From assembly GCA_016282595.1 (NCBI GenBank), contig JAEEKV010000011.1:1-43456 (forward strand): 43,456 nt of DNA, read 5' to 3'. Positions 18,517 through 26,852 of the stretch are shown here, in pieces (within the stretch, counting starts at the first letter, position 1; each line of letters opens with the position of its first letter). The notes beneath the pieces were generated by a model. It ran no database searches. It was given only the letters and a program-made list of their open reading frames with translations, and was not told the DNA's origin. The stretch is from Lachnospiraceae bacterium. GTDB lineage: Bacteria > Bacillota > Clostridia > Lachnospirales > Lachnospiraceae. The position numbers and the translations under genes are program-made.

Positions 18517-18576
18517 AAATCGACCTCTCCTTGACTTATTTCCCCTGTTTTTCATTGTTTTATGTCAACTATTCTC

Positions 18577-18604
18577 ATTCTACACAAAAAAGATGAAAAA
18601 TCAA
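18577..18604 (-). promoter_or_regulatory. Internal promoter before the amidase/glucosaminidase gene
   Basis: On the minus strand TTGATT (18599-18604), 16 bases, TAGAAT (18577-18582), in an AT-rich 160-bp gap between glf and the amidase gene. It gives a leader of about 55 bases before ATG 18516. It could let the wall hydrolase be expressed apart from the upstream genes. Confidence 0.6.
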
Positions 18605-18676
18605 TGAATTTTCGGTGAAAAGTAAAGTTTTTGCAGGAAATATGTCAAAAACGGCCGATTTTATCTGTGTCTGCTT

Positions 18677-19798
18677 CTAAATTCCCTCTTTTTCCGCTGC
18701 CAAAAGCGCCTCTGCGATCACCGCATCCATGTCATAGTATTTATACTGTCCCAGCCTGCCGCCGAAGATCACTTTTTTCTCCTCATCGGCAAGGGCTTTA
18801 TATTCCGCATACAGAGCGGAGTTTTTCTCATCGTTGACAGGATAGTAGGGCTCATCCCCCTGCTTCCACTCCGCCGGATACTCCCGGCTGATGATGGTAT
18901 GGGAGGTCTCTTCTCCCTCCGGGGTCTTTCCGAAGGTGAACCACTTGTGCTCGATGATCCGGGTATAGGGGGTCTCGGCATCGGTATAATTGACAACCGC
19001 GTTGCCCTGGTAATTGGCCACTTCCAAACGTTCTGTCTCAAAGCGAAGGGTCCGATACTCCAAAGCTCCCAGGCGCTGTCCGAAGTAAGCATCAATACAA
19101 CCGGTATAAACCACCTTTTCTGCCATGGCATCCAGTTCCTGCTTGGTGGCAGGATCCAGATAATCCGTATCCAGCCGAACCTCGATACCCTCCAGGAGAT
19201 TTTCAATTAGCTTGGTGTAGCCCTCTGTGGGGATTCCCTGATACAAGGCATTGAAATAGTTATTATCAAAGGTCAGGCGCACGGGAAGGCGCTTGATGAT
19301 AAAGGCCGGCAGATCCTTGCACGCTCTGCCCCACTGCTTTTGGGTATAGCCCTTGATAAGCTTTTCGTAGATATCCGTTCCCACCAGAGAGATGGCCTGT
19401 TCCTCCAAGTTTTTCGGCTCCGTGATGCCGGCCGCCTCCCTTTGCTCTTTGATCTTTTCCGCCGCTTCCTTAGGCGTTACCACGCCCCACATTTTATGGA
19501 AGGTATACATGTTAAAGGGCAGGGAAAAGAGCTCGCCGTGGAAGTTGGCCACAGGAGAATTGGTATATCGGTTAAACTCCGCAAACCGGGTGATATAGTC
19601 CCAGACCTTTCTGTCATTGGTATGAAAGATGTGTGCGCCGTACTGATGCACCGCGATCCCGTCCTCATCCTTTGTAAAGATATTGCCGCCGATGTGGTCT
19701 CTTTTTTCCACCACCAAAACATTCTTTCCTGCCGCCTTGGCTCTTTGTGCAAACACGGCTCCGAAGAGGCCGCTGCCTACGATCAGATAGTCGTACAT
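18677..19798 (-). CDS. glf: UDP-galactopyranose mutase
   Basis: The protein has 373 residues from ATG 19798, preceded by GGAGG six bases away. It has the FAD-binding start YLIVGSGLFGAVFA, the HIGGN motif, the GAHIFHTND segment typical of bacterial UGM, WG beside FNRYTN, and the KQWG and RLPVR segments of the active site. The enzyme interconverts UDP-galactopyranose and UDP-galactofuranose in a flavin-dependent, non-redox reaction, so the glycan probably contains galactofuranose. It begins two bases after the rmlD stop, and 160 bases with a promoter separate it from the amidase gene downstream. Confidence 0.96.
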   Translation of the reverse strand: MYDYLIVGSGLFGAVFAQRAKAAGKNVLVVEKRDHIGGNIFTKDEDGIAVHQYGAHIFHTNDRKVWDYITRFAEFNRYTNSPVANFHGELFSLPFNMYTFHKMWGVVTPKEAAEKIKEQREAAGITEPKNLEEQAISLVGTDIYEKLIKGYTQKQWGRACKDLPAFIIKRLPVRLTFDNNYFNALYQGIPTEGYTKLIENLLEGIEVRLDTDYLDPATKQELDAMAEKVVYTGCIDAYFGQRLGALEYRTLRFETERLEVANYQGNAVVNYTDAETPYTRIIEHKWFTFGKTPEGEETSHTIISREYPAEWKQGDEPYYPVNDEKNSALYAEYKALADEEKKVIFGGRLGQYKYYDMDAVIAEALLAAEKEGI

Positions 19799-19799
19799 A

Positions 19800-20714
19800 T
19801 CAGTCCTCCAATACTTCAAGATATCTTCTTACCGCATCCTTCCAATCAGGCAATGGCTCAAAGCCGCTTTCCGTAAGCTTACTCTTGTCCAGCCTGCTGT
19901 TAAAGGGTCTGGCCGCTTTGGAGATCCCGTACTCCGCTGTGGTGACCGGCGTCACCTTCGTGGTATAGCCCGCCTGTCTGTAGATCTCCTTTGTAAAATC
20001 ATACCAGGAAATGAAGCCGCCTTCGTTGGTTGCGTGATAGTAGCCGTACTTCTCGGTTACGATCATATCCACCAAAAGTCTTGCAAGATCCAGGGTATAG
20101 GTAGGCGTTCCGATCTGGTCATTTACCACCCTGACTTCATCATGACTCTTGCCAACCCGCAACATGGTCTTGATAAAGTTATTGCCGTTCTGTCCGAAGA
20201 CCCAGGCGATACGGACGATGAAAAATTTGTCCAGTGTTCCGGATACCGCCTTTTCTCCCTCCAGCTTACTTTCGCCGTAAACATTCAAAGGCGCGTAGTC
20301 CTTACAGTCCGGCGCCCAGGGCTCTGTGCCCTGCCCGTTGAAGACGTAGTCCGTACTGATGTACATCATCTTCGCATCCACCGCGGCCGCTGCTTTGGCA
20401 ATGGACTGTGTGCCCGTGACATTGATGGCCATGACCTTGGGTTTGTTTTCCTCATCCTCCGCCGCATCCACGGCTGTCCAGGCAGCACAGTGAATAACGG
20501 CATCGGGCCGCTGCTCTGTGAGCACTTTTTCTACCATGGCCTCATCCGTGATGTCCATCTGCACGTAGGGCATTGTAGTTACCGGCGATCCGTCCTGAAT
20601 ACCGGAAAACTCCGGAGCGATATCGCTGCCTACTCCTTCGATCCCTCTTTTTGCCAGTTCATTCATCACGTCCCGGCCAAGCTGTCCGCCGACGCCTGTT
20701 ACAAACACCTTCAT
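19800..20714 (-). CDS. rmlD: dTDP-4-dehydrorhamnose reductase
   Basis: This 304-residue SDR has the nucleotide-binding GVGGQLGRDV at the N-terminus, an IHCAAWTAVDAAE block near 93, the catalytic STDYVFNG segment, and the YGESKLEGE motif with the catalytic Tyr-Lys near 146-150. It reduces dTDP-4-keto-L-rhamnose to dTDP-L-rhamnose. GGAGG is eight bases before the ATG. It is 43 bases downstream of the giant surface-protein gene and just upstream of glf. Confidence 0.96.
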   Translation of the reverse strand: MKVFVTGVGGQLGRDVMNELAKRGIEGVGSDIAPEFSGIQDGSPVTTMPYVQMDITDEAMVEKVLTEQRPDAVIHCAAWTAVDAAEDEENKPKVMAINVTGTQSIAKAAAAVDAKMMYISTDYVFNGQGTEPWAPDCKDYAPLNVYGESKLEGEKAVSGTLDKFFIVRIAWVFGQNGNNFIKTMLRVGKSHDEVRVVNDQIGTPTYTLDLARLLVDMIVTEKYGYYHATNEGGFISWYDFTKEIYRQAGYTTKVTPVTTAEYGISKAARPFNSRLDKSKLTESGFEPLPDWKDAVRRYLEVLED

Positions 20715-20757
20715 GTTTCCGTCCTCCTGTTTTTTCCTTCATTTATTTATCATATAT

Positions 20758-23700
20758 TTACTTCACGATCTTCTGGGTCTTTTTCTTCATCCCGGCCTTC
20801 TTAAAGGTCTTCCGATACAACGTCACCTTCTTTGCAGGCACTTTGGCTTTGGCCTTCTTATGAATGTTCTTAAAGGCGTTCTTACCAACGCTCTTTTTCT
20901 TCAGTTTCTTTGTCTTAACAATGATGGTTTTCAGTTTCCTGCAGCCCATGAAGGCTTCCTGTTCGATCTTCGTTACATTCTTGCCGATGGTGACCTTGGT
21001 CAGCTTTTCATTGCTTTTGAAAGCTCCCGGATCGATCTGAACCACCTTGTACTTATTCCCATTCAGGGTTATCGTGGCCGGAACAGTGACTTTCTTTTTA
21101 TCTGCCGTCTTCGGACGCACAAAGGCTGCCGTCTTCTTTTCATCGGAAAGGATACGGTAGTATACCCGGGTCTTGGTATCTTCGATCCAGGAGGGATCTG
21201 CCTCCGTAGAAGGATCCGATACCCCCGGATCCGATCCCCCCGGATCCTGGGTGCCGGGCCCCTGCGCCGGCGCGTCGGTCCACTTGGCATACAGGGTGAT
21301 ATCCGCCGTTACAGGCGCATCAAAATCGTAAGCAATGCTATAGGCTTTGTCCGTAAACCAGCCGCCGAAAACAAAGCCCTCTGCTTCAGGGTCTGTTGGC
21401 TTTTGTACCTTATCCCCCTTCTTTATGCTCAACGCTACAGGGGCAGTGCCATGACCGCAGACATCAAAAGCTACACTAAAGTAAGTATGGATCGGATCTA
21501 TGACTACCAGAGAAGCCGGCTGACCGGCCCCGTCCGTGATCGTCTTTAAAGCGGCGGAAAAGAGGCCGTTTTCAGGCGTTGTAACCTGAGCTCGTTCCAA
21601 AACCATCCCGCCTTCTTCATTTCCGATCGATATGGCCGTTTTTCCTCCTTTTGCCTTCACATAACCTTCCCTGACGATCAGACTACCGTGAGAATAGATC
21701 GCCGGATCCGCTTTGCTTTCGGTCTCTGCCGTAAGACTGCCTTCTTCAACGATGACCGTGCCATACCCTATGGCTTCTTCTTTCATTGATGCTGCATACA
21801 GTTTTCCGTTGATCCGGATCCCGCCACTGGATTTTAAAGCACATTTTTGGGACAGGACCGAAATATCCCCCTCTACGGTGAGCGTCGTTCCACCGTTATT
21901 CATCATCTGCATGATCCCCATTTCCCCGCTTTCCAGATAAGCCGTTCCTGCCAGGGTCAGCCGGGCCGAAGAAAGGATCAGGCTCTTGCCGGCGGCGCTT
22001 TGATGATACCCTTCGATTCCCGTCACATTTCCAAAGAAGGTAAGGGTCTGTTTCTCGGGATCGTATTTGGCACTCCCGCCTTTTATTCCCGGGATATCAT
22101 CCTTGTTCTTCCCCGTTACCTGATTTGTGCCGATCCAAAGCGGATAGCACTCCGTTCCCGTAAGCCGCACGCTTTTTGCCGGGACGCCCGAAGATAGAAT
22201 ACTCTTATGATCTGTAGCAATTACACCATCTGCCGGATCCGCGATCTTCGAATCCCCCGATAATACGATGACGGCGCTTGAAGAATCCATGTAAAATGCT
22301 CCGGACTGACCGTCCGCCTGCAGACTGCCGCCTGAAAAATTGAGACCATTCCCGGTAAAGGATATTCCCGTATCCTTCCCGCTTACCTGAAGCTTTCCTG
22401 CCTCCATCCGGATCTCGTCTGCCGCAAGTCCGATACTGCCGGCAGCCGTAACCTGAATATTCCCTCCGCTGATATCCGTGTTTCCTCCGTTGACTGCCAT
22501 TCCATCCGTCGAACTTTTTACGGTAAGACTTCCGCCTTCTACTTCCAGACCGCTTGTTACAACAGCATAGGAAAAATCTGTATTATCCGTTACCTCTGCC
22601 AGAGCCGTGCCGCCTTCCATCAATATCCAGCCGCTGGTACCCGTTGTTGCATAGATCGCTGTGGACTTCTGCCCGGACGCTTTTGCCTCCACCGTTCCAT
22701 CCGTGACAATAAATCCGCTTTTGGCCAGTATGGTCCTACATTCCGTTCCGGACGCTGTGGCATTAACCTGTCCATCATAAATATCCATCCGATCCGTTTC
22801 GATGGCTTTGGCACCTTTTCCCTGTGCAAAGGCGGTCAGCTTTCCTCCATCTACAACCAGATTGTTCAGCATCATAGCCGATGCATCATCATAATCCGCC
22901 TTAATGGATGCCGTAAGATCTCCTCCCCGGCAAATCCTGATATTGCCTGCTTCGACAGCCGATGTTGTTTTGCCATTGGCTTTTACGCACCCCGTGATCG
23001 TCGTTCTGACGTCTCCGACATGTTTGACCCAAAAACCGCCCATGGATCCACCGAGGGTCAGATCACCGGCCAGGATCAGCTCTCCCATCTCGTCCTGTCC
23101 ACGGTAGGCGATGCTTTCTGTGGCATCCGAAGACGTAAGATCCGCCTTCCCCGCAATGGTAAGGCTCGGCAGCTCGGAATAGATCTTTGCATAGGCGGAA
23201 AGATCAAATTGGGTCTTACCCGTGATCTGTGTTACATCGCCCGTAAATGTCAGGACCCCGGTTTGAGGGTCAAAGGCAGCACTTCCTCCTATGATACCCG
23301 GAATATGATCCTTGTTTTTACTGCTTACCCGGACATCCCCTACCCAAAGATCGTAGAGATCCGGCCCTTCCGTTATGACCTTTTTCGCAGGATTATCGTC
23401 GGCATCCCAGATTCCGTTTTTCGCATCATTTATTTTTCCACCGACCGGCTCATTGATGGACATTTCCTCTCCAAGAAAGAATGTGTTTGTACCTCCGCTT
23501 GAAAGCGCCTTGGTCCCGCCTTCAGCATGAATCCTTCCCCCGTCCAAAAAGATCTCATCAGAAGCAATGACTGCTTTTTCTTTTGCAATGATCTCGGCTT
23601 TTCCTCCGGTGATCTTAAAATCCCTTACCGTAAGGGCATTGTCTCCGCCGGTGGAAACCGAGAAGCTTCCATCCGAAACCGTTACATCTCCTGCACTTAT

Positions 23701-24666
23701 GGCGTCAGCCCTGCATCCTTCATCCGTCTGCACCGTCAGGCTTCCCTTTCTCAGTGTCAGTGGTCCGCAGCTGATAAGCGGATATACTGTCCATGTATTG
23801 TCGGAGGCAGATACGTTAAAGTCTCCGTCCCGGATCAAAATTGCCGAAGACGTACTTACCATAGTCAGTGCCCTGGATTGAGGTCCGCTTACTGTAAGCG
23901 CAACGTTTCCTCCGTTTTCAACCAGTATATTCGCTACATCGGAAACTGCGCAGGAAAGGCCGCCATTTACTTTCGAAGAAAACGTGCCACCGTCAACCAC
24001 AATATGTCCGGAGGAATTGATCTTAACTCCCGAACCGTCTCCATCATCGAAGGCCGCCTTAAGACTTCCTCCTTTAATATTTACCGAGCTTGCTTCAACA
24101 CCTGTAGGGCCCACATTTTTCTCTGCCGTCGCATCCAGGCTCCCTGAAATGTTGAGGATGTCAGCCTTGACACCTGTCTGATCGCTTCGCGCCGTAACCT
24201 TTCCTTTGACATTCATAGCACCTTTTGTATGATAAATCCCTGCCATTTTGCCAAAGGCAGTGATCTCTCCGGATAAGGTAAGATTGTTTCCGACACTTAC
24301 TTCCTTAACATAGATCCCATAGTCAGCTCCGGTGCTTTCCAGCTTTACATTTCCTGTGATGATGGGATTGGAAAGATTCTGTCCGAAATAGATCTGCGCC
24401 TTTCCGTCACCCGTATCGTAAAGGCCGTCAACACCTGTAACATTTCCTTCAAAATGCAGGATATGATCCATCGGATCATAGTAGGCAGTACCGCCAATAA
24501 CGGAAATATGATCCTTATTATCGGAGGTCACCTGGGTGCTTCCCACCCACAGGTCGTAGTAGGTTACGGCCAGCACCGTCCTCGGAAAAGCGAAGAGAGC
24601 CGCTGCTGTAAAGACCAGCATGGCTGCCAGCATCAATATCCTGCTTTGTGATCTTGTTTTGCGCAT
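20758..24666 (-). CDS. Giant secreted beta-helix / InlB-repeat / BspA-LRR surface protein
   Basis: The protein has 1302 residues from ATG 24666, for which GGAGG lies seven bases upstream; an ATG at 24672 is too close to it. A signal peptide (1-34) is followed by three long units, each opening with Y-LW-G-VTS-NKD-I--I-GG and continuing into Gly/Asp-rich strands (GGSL, DGGT, SGGNI) that look like a right-handed beta-helix. The unit period is about 403 residues and the third unit is shorter. Then come an InlB/Listeria-type repeat (GFVFGGWFTD...ITLYAKW, about 1095-1160), a Pro/Asp/Gly linker, and a BspA-type LRR domain that ends in a very lysine-rich tail. No sortase or SLH motif is present. It probably acts as an adhesin or carbohydrate-binding surface protein (inference). 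Confidence 0.88.
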   Translation of the reverse strand: MRKTRSQSRILMLAAMLVFTAAALFAFPRTVLAVTYYDLWVGSTQVTSDNKDHISVIGGTAYYDPMDHILHFEGNVTGVDGLYDTGDGKAQIYFGQNLSNPIITGNVKLESTGADYGIYVKEVSVGNNLTLSGEITAFGKMAGIYHTKGAMNVKGKVTARSDQTGVKADILNISGSLDATAEKNVGPTGVEASSVNIKGGSLKAAFDDGDGSGVKINSSGHIVVDGGTFSSKVNGGLSCAVSDVANILVENGGNVALTVSGPQSRALTMVSTSSAILIRDGDFNVSASDNTWTVYPLISCGPLTLRKGSLTVQTDEGCRADAISAGDVTVSDGSFSVSTGGDNALTVRDFKITGGKAEIIAKEKAVIASDEIFLDGGRIHAEGGTKALSSGGTNTFFLGEEMSINEPVGGKINDAKNGIWDADDNPAKKVITEGPDLYDLWVGDVRVSSKNKDHIPGIIGGSAAFDPQTGVLTFTGDVTQITGKTQFDLSAYAKIYSELPSLTIAGKADLTSSDATESIAYRGQDEMGELILAGDLTLGGSMGGFWVKHVGDVRTTITGCVKANGKTTSAVEAGNIRICRGGDLTASIKADYDDASAMMLNNLVVDGGKLTAFAQGKGAKAIETDRMDIYDGQVNATASGTECRTILAKSGFIVTDGTVEAKASGQKSTAIYATTGTSGWILMEGGTALAEVTDNTDFSYAVVTSGLEVEGGSLTVKSSTDGMAVNGGNTDISGGNIQVTAAGSIGLAADEIRMEAGKLQVSGKDTGISFTGNGLNFSGGSLQADGQSGAFYMDSSSAVIVLSGDSKIADPADGVIATDHKSILSSGVPAKSVRLTGTECYPLWIGTNQVTGKNKDDIPGIKGGSAKYDPEKQTLTFFGNVTGIEGYHQSAAGKSLILSSARLTLAGTAYLESGEMGIMQMMNNGGTTLTVEGDISVLSQKCALKSSGGIRINGKLYAASMKEEAIGYGTVIVEEGSLTAETESKADPAIYSHGSLIVREGYVKAKGGKTAISIGNEEGGMVLERAQVTTPENGLFSAALKTITDGAGQPASLVVIDPIHTYFSVAFDVCGHGTAPVALSIKKGDKVQKPTDPEAEGFVFGGWFTDKAYSIAYDFDAPVTADITLYAKWTDAPAQGPGTQDPGGSDPGVSDPSTEADPSWIEDTKTRVYYRILSDEKKTAAFVRPKTADKKKVTVPATITLNGNKYKVVQIDPGAFKSNEKLTKVTIGKNVTKIEQEAFMGCRKLKTIIVKTKKLKKKSVGKNAFKNIHKKAKAKVPAKKVTLYRKTFKKAGMKKKTQKIVK
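20778..20903 (-). repeat. Direct 12-bp repeat pair (TGAAGAAAAAGA) in the LRR 3' end
   Basis: Two identical 12-bp copies on the minus strand, at 20892-20903 and 20778-20789, lie 114 bp (38 codons) apart within the lysine-rich 3' end of the surface-protein gene. Joining the flanks of these two copies gives exactly the arrangement seen in the scar at 24683-24745, which contains one copy at 24703-24714. The copies may therefore be deletion endpoints. Confidence 0.7.
22135..24570 (-). repeat. Three long protein-level repeat units inside the surface protein
   Basis: The repeat openings, each encoding Y(D/P)LW(V/I)G followed by NKD-I and GG, fall at about 24560, 23350 and 22140, a spacing of about 1.21 kb. 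After each opening the encoded order is the same: a FDP/YDP-LTF-G(D/N)VT-I strand, an L-SG/LAG strand, then a long glycine-rich helix. The copies are diverged at the DNA level, so they are old duplications rather than recent tandem copies. Confidence 0.75.
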
Positions 24667-24682
24667 ATGCATACCTCCCATC

Positions 24683-24745
24683 CTACTTCACGATCTTCTG
24701 AGTCTTTTTCTTCAGCTTCTTTGTCTTAACGATGATGGTTTTCAT
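24683..24745 (-). pseudogene. Recombination scar: 20-codon remnant of a BspA-LRR gene 3' end
   Basis: The short frame reads MKTIIVKTKKLKKKTQKIVK and stops. Its first 14 residues match the LRR strand KTIIVKTKKLKKK of the surface protein encoded just downstream (around 20904-20945), and its last residues match that protein's final KKKTQKIVK. The 38 codons between them are missing and the join is at a shared 12-bp repeat. It overlaps the last 20 bases of manC in another frame and lies directly upstream of the surface-protein ribosome site. I see no ribosome site of its own, so it is more likely a relic than a gene. Confidence 0.8.
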
Positions 24746-25763
24746 CATGTTTTGATTTGTCACTCTGGTGCTTCTCATCCATGATCCTGTCCACATAGGG
24801 CTTGATGGCAGAGCTTTTTGCCTTATCCGATACCAGGATACCGTCCTTTGATACCGCTACCACAATGTCCTTAAGGCCCATACAGAGTACAGGCAGATCC
24901 GTCTCATTGAGAACGTGGACATTCTCACAGGACTCATCCATCATGCTCTTCCCGATGGCATCCGGCTTCAGCACCGTGGTCAGCATATCAAAGGAGCCCA
25001 GGTCCTGCCAGGATCCGCCAAAGCGCATGATCTCGATCAGCGGCTCCTTCTCTGCCACCGCATAGTCAAAGCTGATCTTTTGACAGTCTGCATACCCGTC
25101 AAACATAGCCTGATAACTTGTCACCTTCAAAAGCTCTTTCGCCTTTTCCATCACATATCCGATACGGTAGGCAAATACCCCTCCGTTCCAGAGAGCTCCC
25201 TTTTCGATATACTCTGCTGCGGTTTTAGCATCCGGTTTTTCCTTAAAGGCAGCCACTTTGGAAAGGGGATCTCCTGTTTCCGGGATCACATAGCCGTAGA
25301 GCTCACTTGGGTAGGTTGGCTCCATACCCATAAGTACCAGGTTGGCATCGGAAACCTTTGCCCGATCCGCAAGGCTCTTTAGCATCTCGTAGTAATCGCT
25401 TTCCACGTAGGGATCCACAGGACAGACCACCACGCTGTCATCCTCCCCTACCCCCTGCTTGTCCCTAAGGTACGCGGTTGCAAGGGCAATGGCCGGAAAG
25501 GTGTCCCGCCTGCAGGGCTCAATGGAAATGCCTACGTTCTCACCCAGCTGCTCCTTCAAAAGGGGCACCTGAAACTCTGCCGTAGCCACCGTGATCTTAG
25601 CATCCGCATCCACCTCTTTGATCTTGCGGTACATGCGCTGGACCATGGATTCATAGGCGCCGTCTTCTCTTTGAAAAACCGGCAAAAACTGTTTGGATCT
25701 GACATCATTGGAAAGCGGCCAGAGCCTGCGGCCCGAACCGCCGGATAATAAAATTACGTTCAT
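24726..25763 (-). CDS. manC: Mannose-1-phosphate guanylyltransferase (single-domain)
   Basis: The 345-residue protein carries the intact GGSGRRLWPLS nucleotide-binding signature, KQFLP, the VCPVDPYVE segment near 115, FKEKP near 173 and NGGVFAYR near 193. It should make GDP-mannose from GTP and mannose-1-phosphate. It lacks the C-terminal cupin isomerase domain of long ManC proteins; that domain occurs instead in the gene at 26853-29327. The last seven residues (HDENHHR) are encoded out of frame by the LRR-gene scar at 24683-24745, so the native C-terminus was probably replaced. 76 bases separate it from fcl upstream. Confidence 0.92.
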   Translation of the reverse strand: MNVILLSGGSGRRLWPLSNDVRSKQFLPVFQREDGAYESMVQRMYRKIKEVDADAKITVATAEFQVPLLKEQLGENVGISIEPCRRDTFPAIALATAYLRDKQGVGEDDSVVVCPVDPYVESDYYEMLKSLADRAKVSDANLVLMGMEPTYPSELYGYVIPETGDPLSKVAAFKEKPDAKTAAEYIEKGALWNGGVFAYRIGYVMEKAKELLKVTSYQAMFDGYADCQKISFDYAVAEKEPLIEIMRFGGSWQDLGSFDMLTTVLKPDAIGKSMMDESCENVHVLNETDLPVLCMGLKDIVVAVSKDGILVSDKAKSSAIKPYVDRIMDEKHQSDKSKHDENHHR

Positions 25764-25839
25764 TACATTCTTCCTATTTCTGATTCAATAATTGTTATTC
25801 TATGTGCGACCGTTATGATTCTGATTTCAAGTACTCTTC

Positions 25840-26781
25840 CTACCTCTCCGCCCGCATGGGGTTGTTCAAAAAGTCAGCATAGGCTAACTTGATACCGTCC
25901 TCCAGCTCCGTCTTATAGGTCCATCCCAGAGCAGCGGCCTTGGAAACATCCAAAAGCTTCCTGGGCGTTCCGTTGGGCTTGGAGGGATCCCAGAGGATCT
26001 CTCCCTCATATCCTACGACCTTTGCCACCAGTTCCGTCAACTCCTTAATGGTCAGTTCCTTTCCGGTACCGGCATTGACGGTTTCATTGCCGCTGTAGTT
26101 GTTCATCAAAAAGACGCACAGATCCGCCAGATCATCCACATAGAGAAACTCCCGAAGCGGAGAGCCGTCTCCCCAACAGGTCACTGACTCGGCGCCGCTT
26201 TCCTTCGCCTCATGGAACCTGCGGATCAGCGCCGGCAACACATGGGAATGGGTGGGATGATAGTTATCATTGGGTCCATACAGATTGGTAGGCATTACTG
26301 AAATGTAATCCGTGCCGTACTGCCTGTTCAAAAACTCGCAGTATTTCAGTCCAGAAATCTTGGCCAACGCATAGGCTTCATTGGTCTTTTCCAGTTCACT
26401 TGTCAAAAGACAGCTTTCCGGCATGGGCTGTGGTGCCATTCGGGGATAGATACAGGAAGATCCCAGAAACTCCAGCTTCTTACAGCCGTTCTGCCAGGCC
26501 GAATGGATCACATTCATCTCCAGGATCATATTTTCATACATAAAATCCGCCAGCGCGCTTTGGTTGGCTTCAATGCCTCCCACCTTGGCCGCTGCCAGAA
26601 AAACATACTCCGGTTTCTCCGTTTCAAAAAAGCTTCTTACCGCTGACTGATCACAGAGATCCAGTTCCTTGTGGGTCCTGGTAATGATATTGGTATAGCC
26701 CTGTTTCTCCAACGCTCTTACGATGGCGGAACCCACCATACCTCTGTGTCCTGCGACGTAGATTTTTGCATCCTTTTCCAT
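25840..26781 (-). CDS. fcl: GDP-L-fucose synthase
   Basis: The 313-residue extended SDR starts with the nucleotide-binding GHRGMVGSAI, then LAAAKVGGI near 76 and the SSCIYPR motif with the catalytic Ser near 107. Here the usual Tyr-x3-Lys segment reads YALAKISGLK (Tyr near 136). NLYGPNDNYH and the HVLPALIRRFHEA stretch are characteristic of GMER/WcaG. It performs the 3,5-epimerisation and 4-reduction of GDP-4-keto-6-deoxymannose, the product of gmd, which sits in the other operon at 35443. AAGGAGAG lies about ten bases before the ATG. Confidence 0.95.
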   Translation of the reverse strand: MEKDAKIYVAGHRGMVGSAIVRALEKQGYTNIITRTHKELDLCDQSAVRSFFETEKPEYVFLAAAKVGGIEANQSALADFMYENMILEMNVIHSAWQNGCKKLEFLGSSCIYPRMAPQPMPESCLLTSELEKTNEAYALAKISGLKYCEFLNRQYGTDYISVMPTNLYGPNDNYHPTHSHVLPALIRRFHEAKESGAESVTCWGDGSPLREFLYVDDLADLCVFLMNNYSGNETVNAGTGKELTIKELTELVAKVVGYEGEILWDPSKPNGTPRKLLDVSKAAALGWTYKTELEDGIKLAYADFLNNPMRAER

Positions 26782-26852
26782 GCTGATGTTCTCTCCTTGT
26801 TATTCTGTATTGCTATATTCTCCCAGATGTCTATCCACCTGTTTTACTAATT

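Noticed and set aside
18605-18676. TTGACA on the minus strand in the glf-amidase gap as a second promoter
   Set aside because: At the right spacing the -10 position is TTACTT, with only two matches to consensus, so the site at 18577-18604 is preferred.
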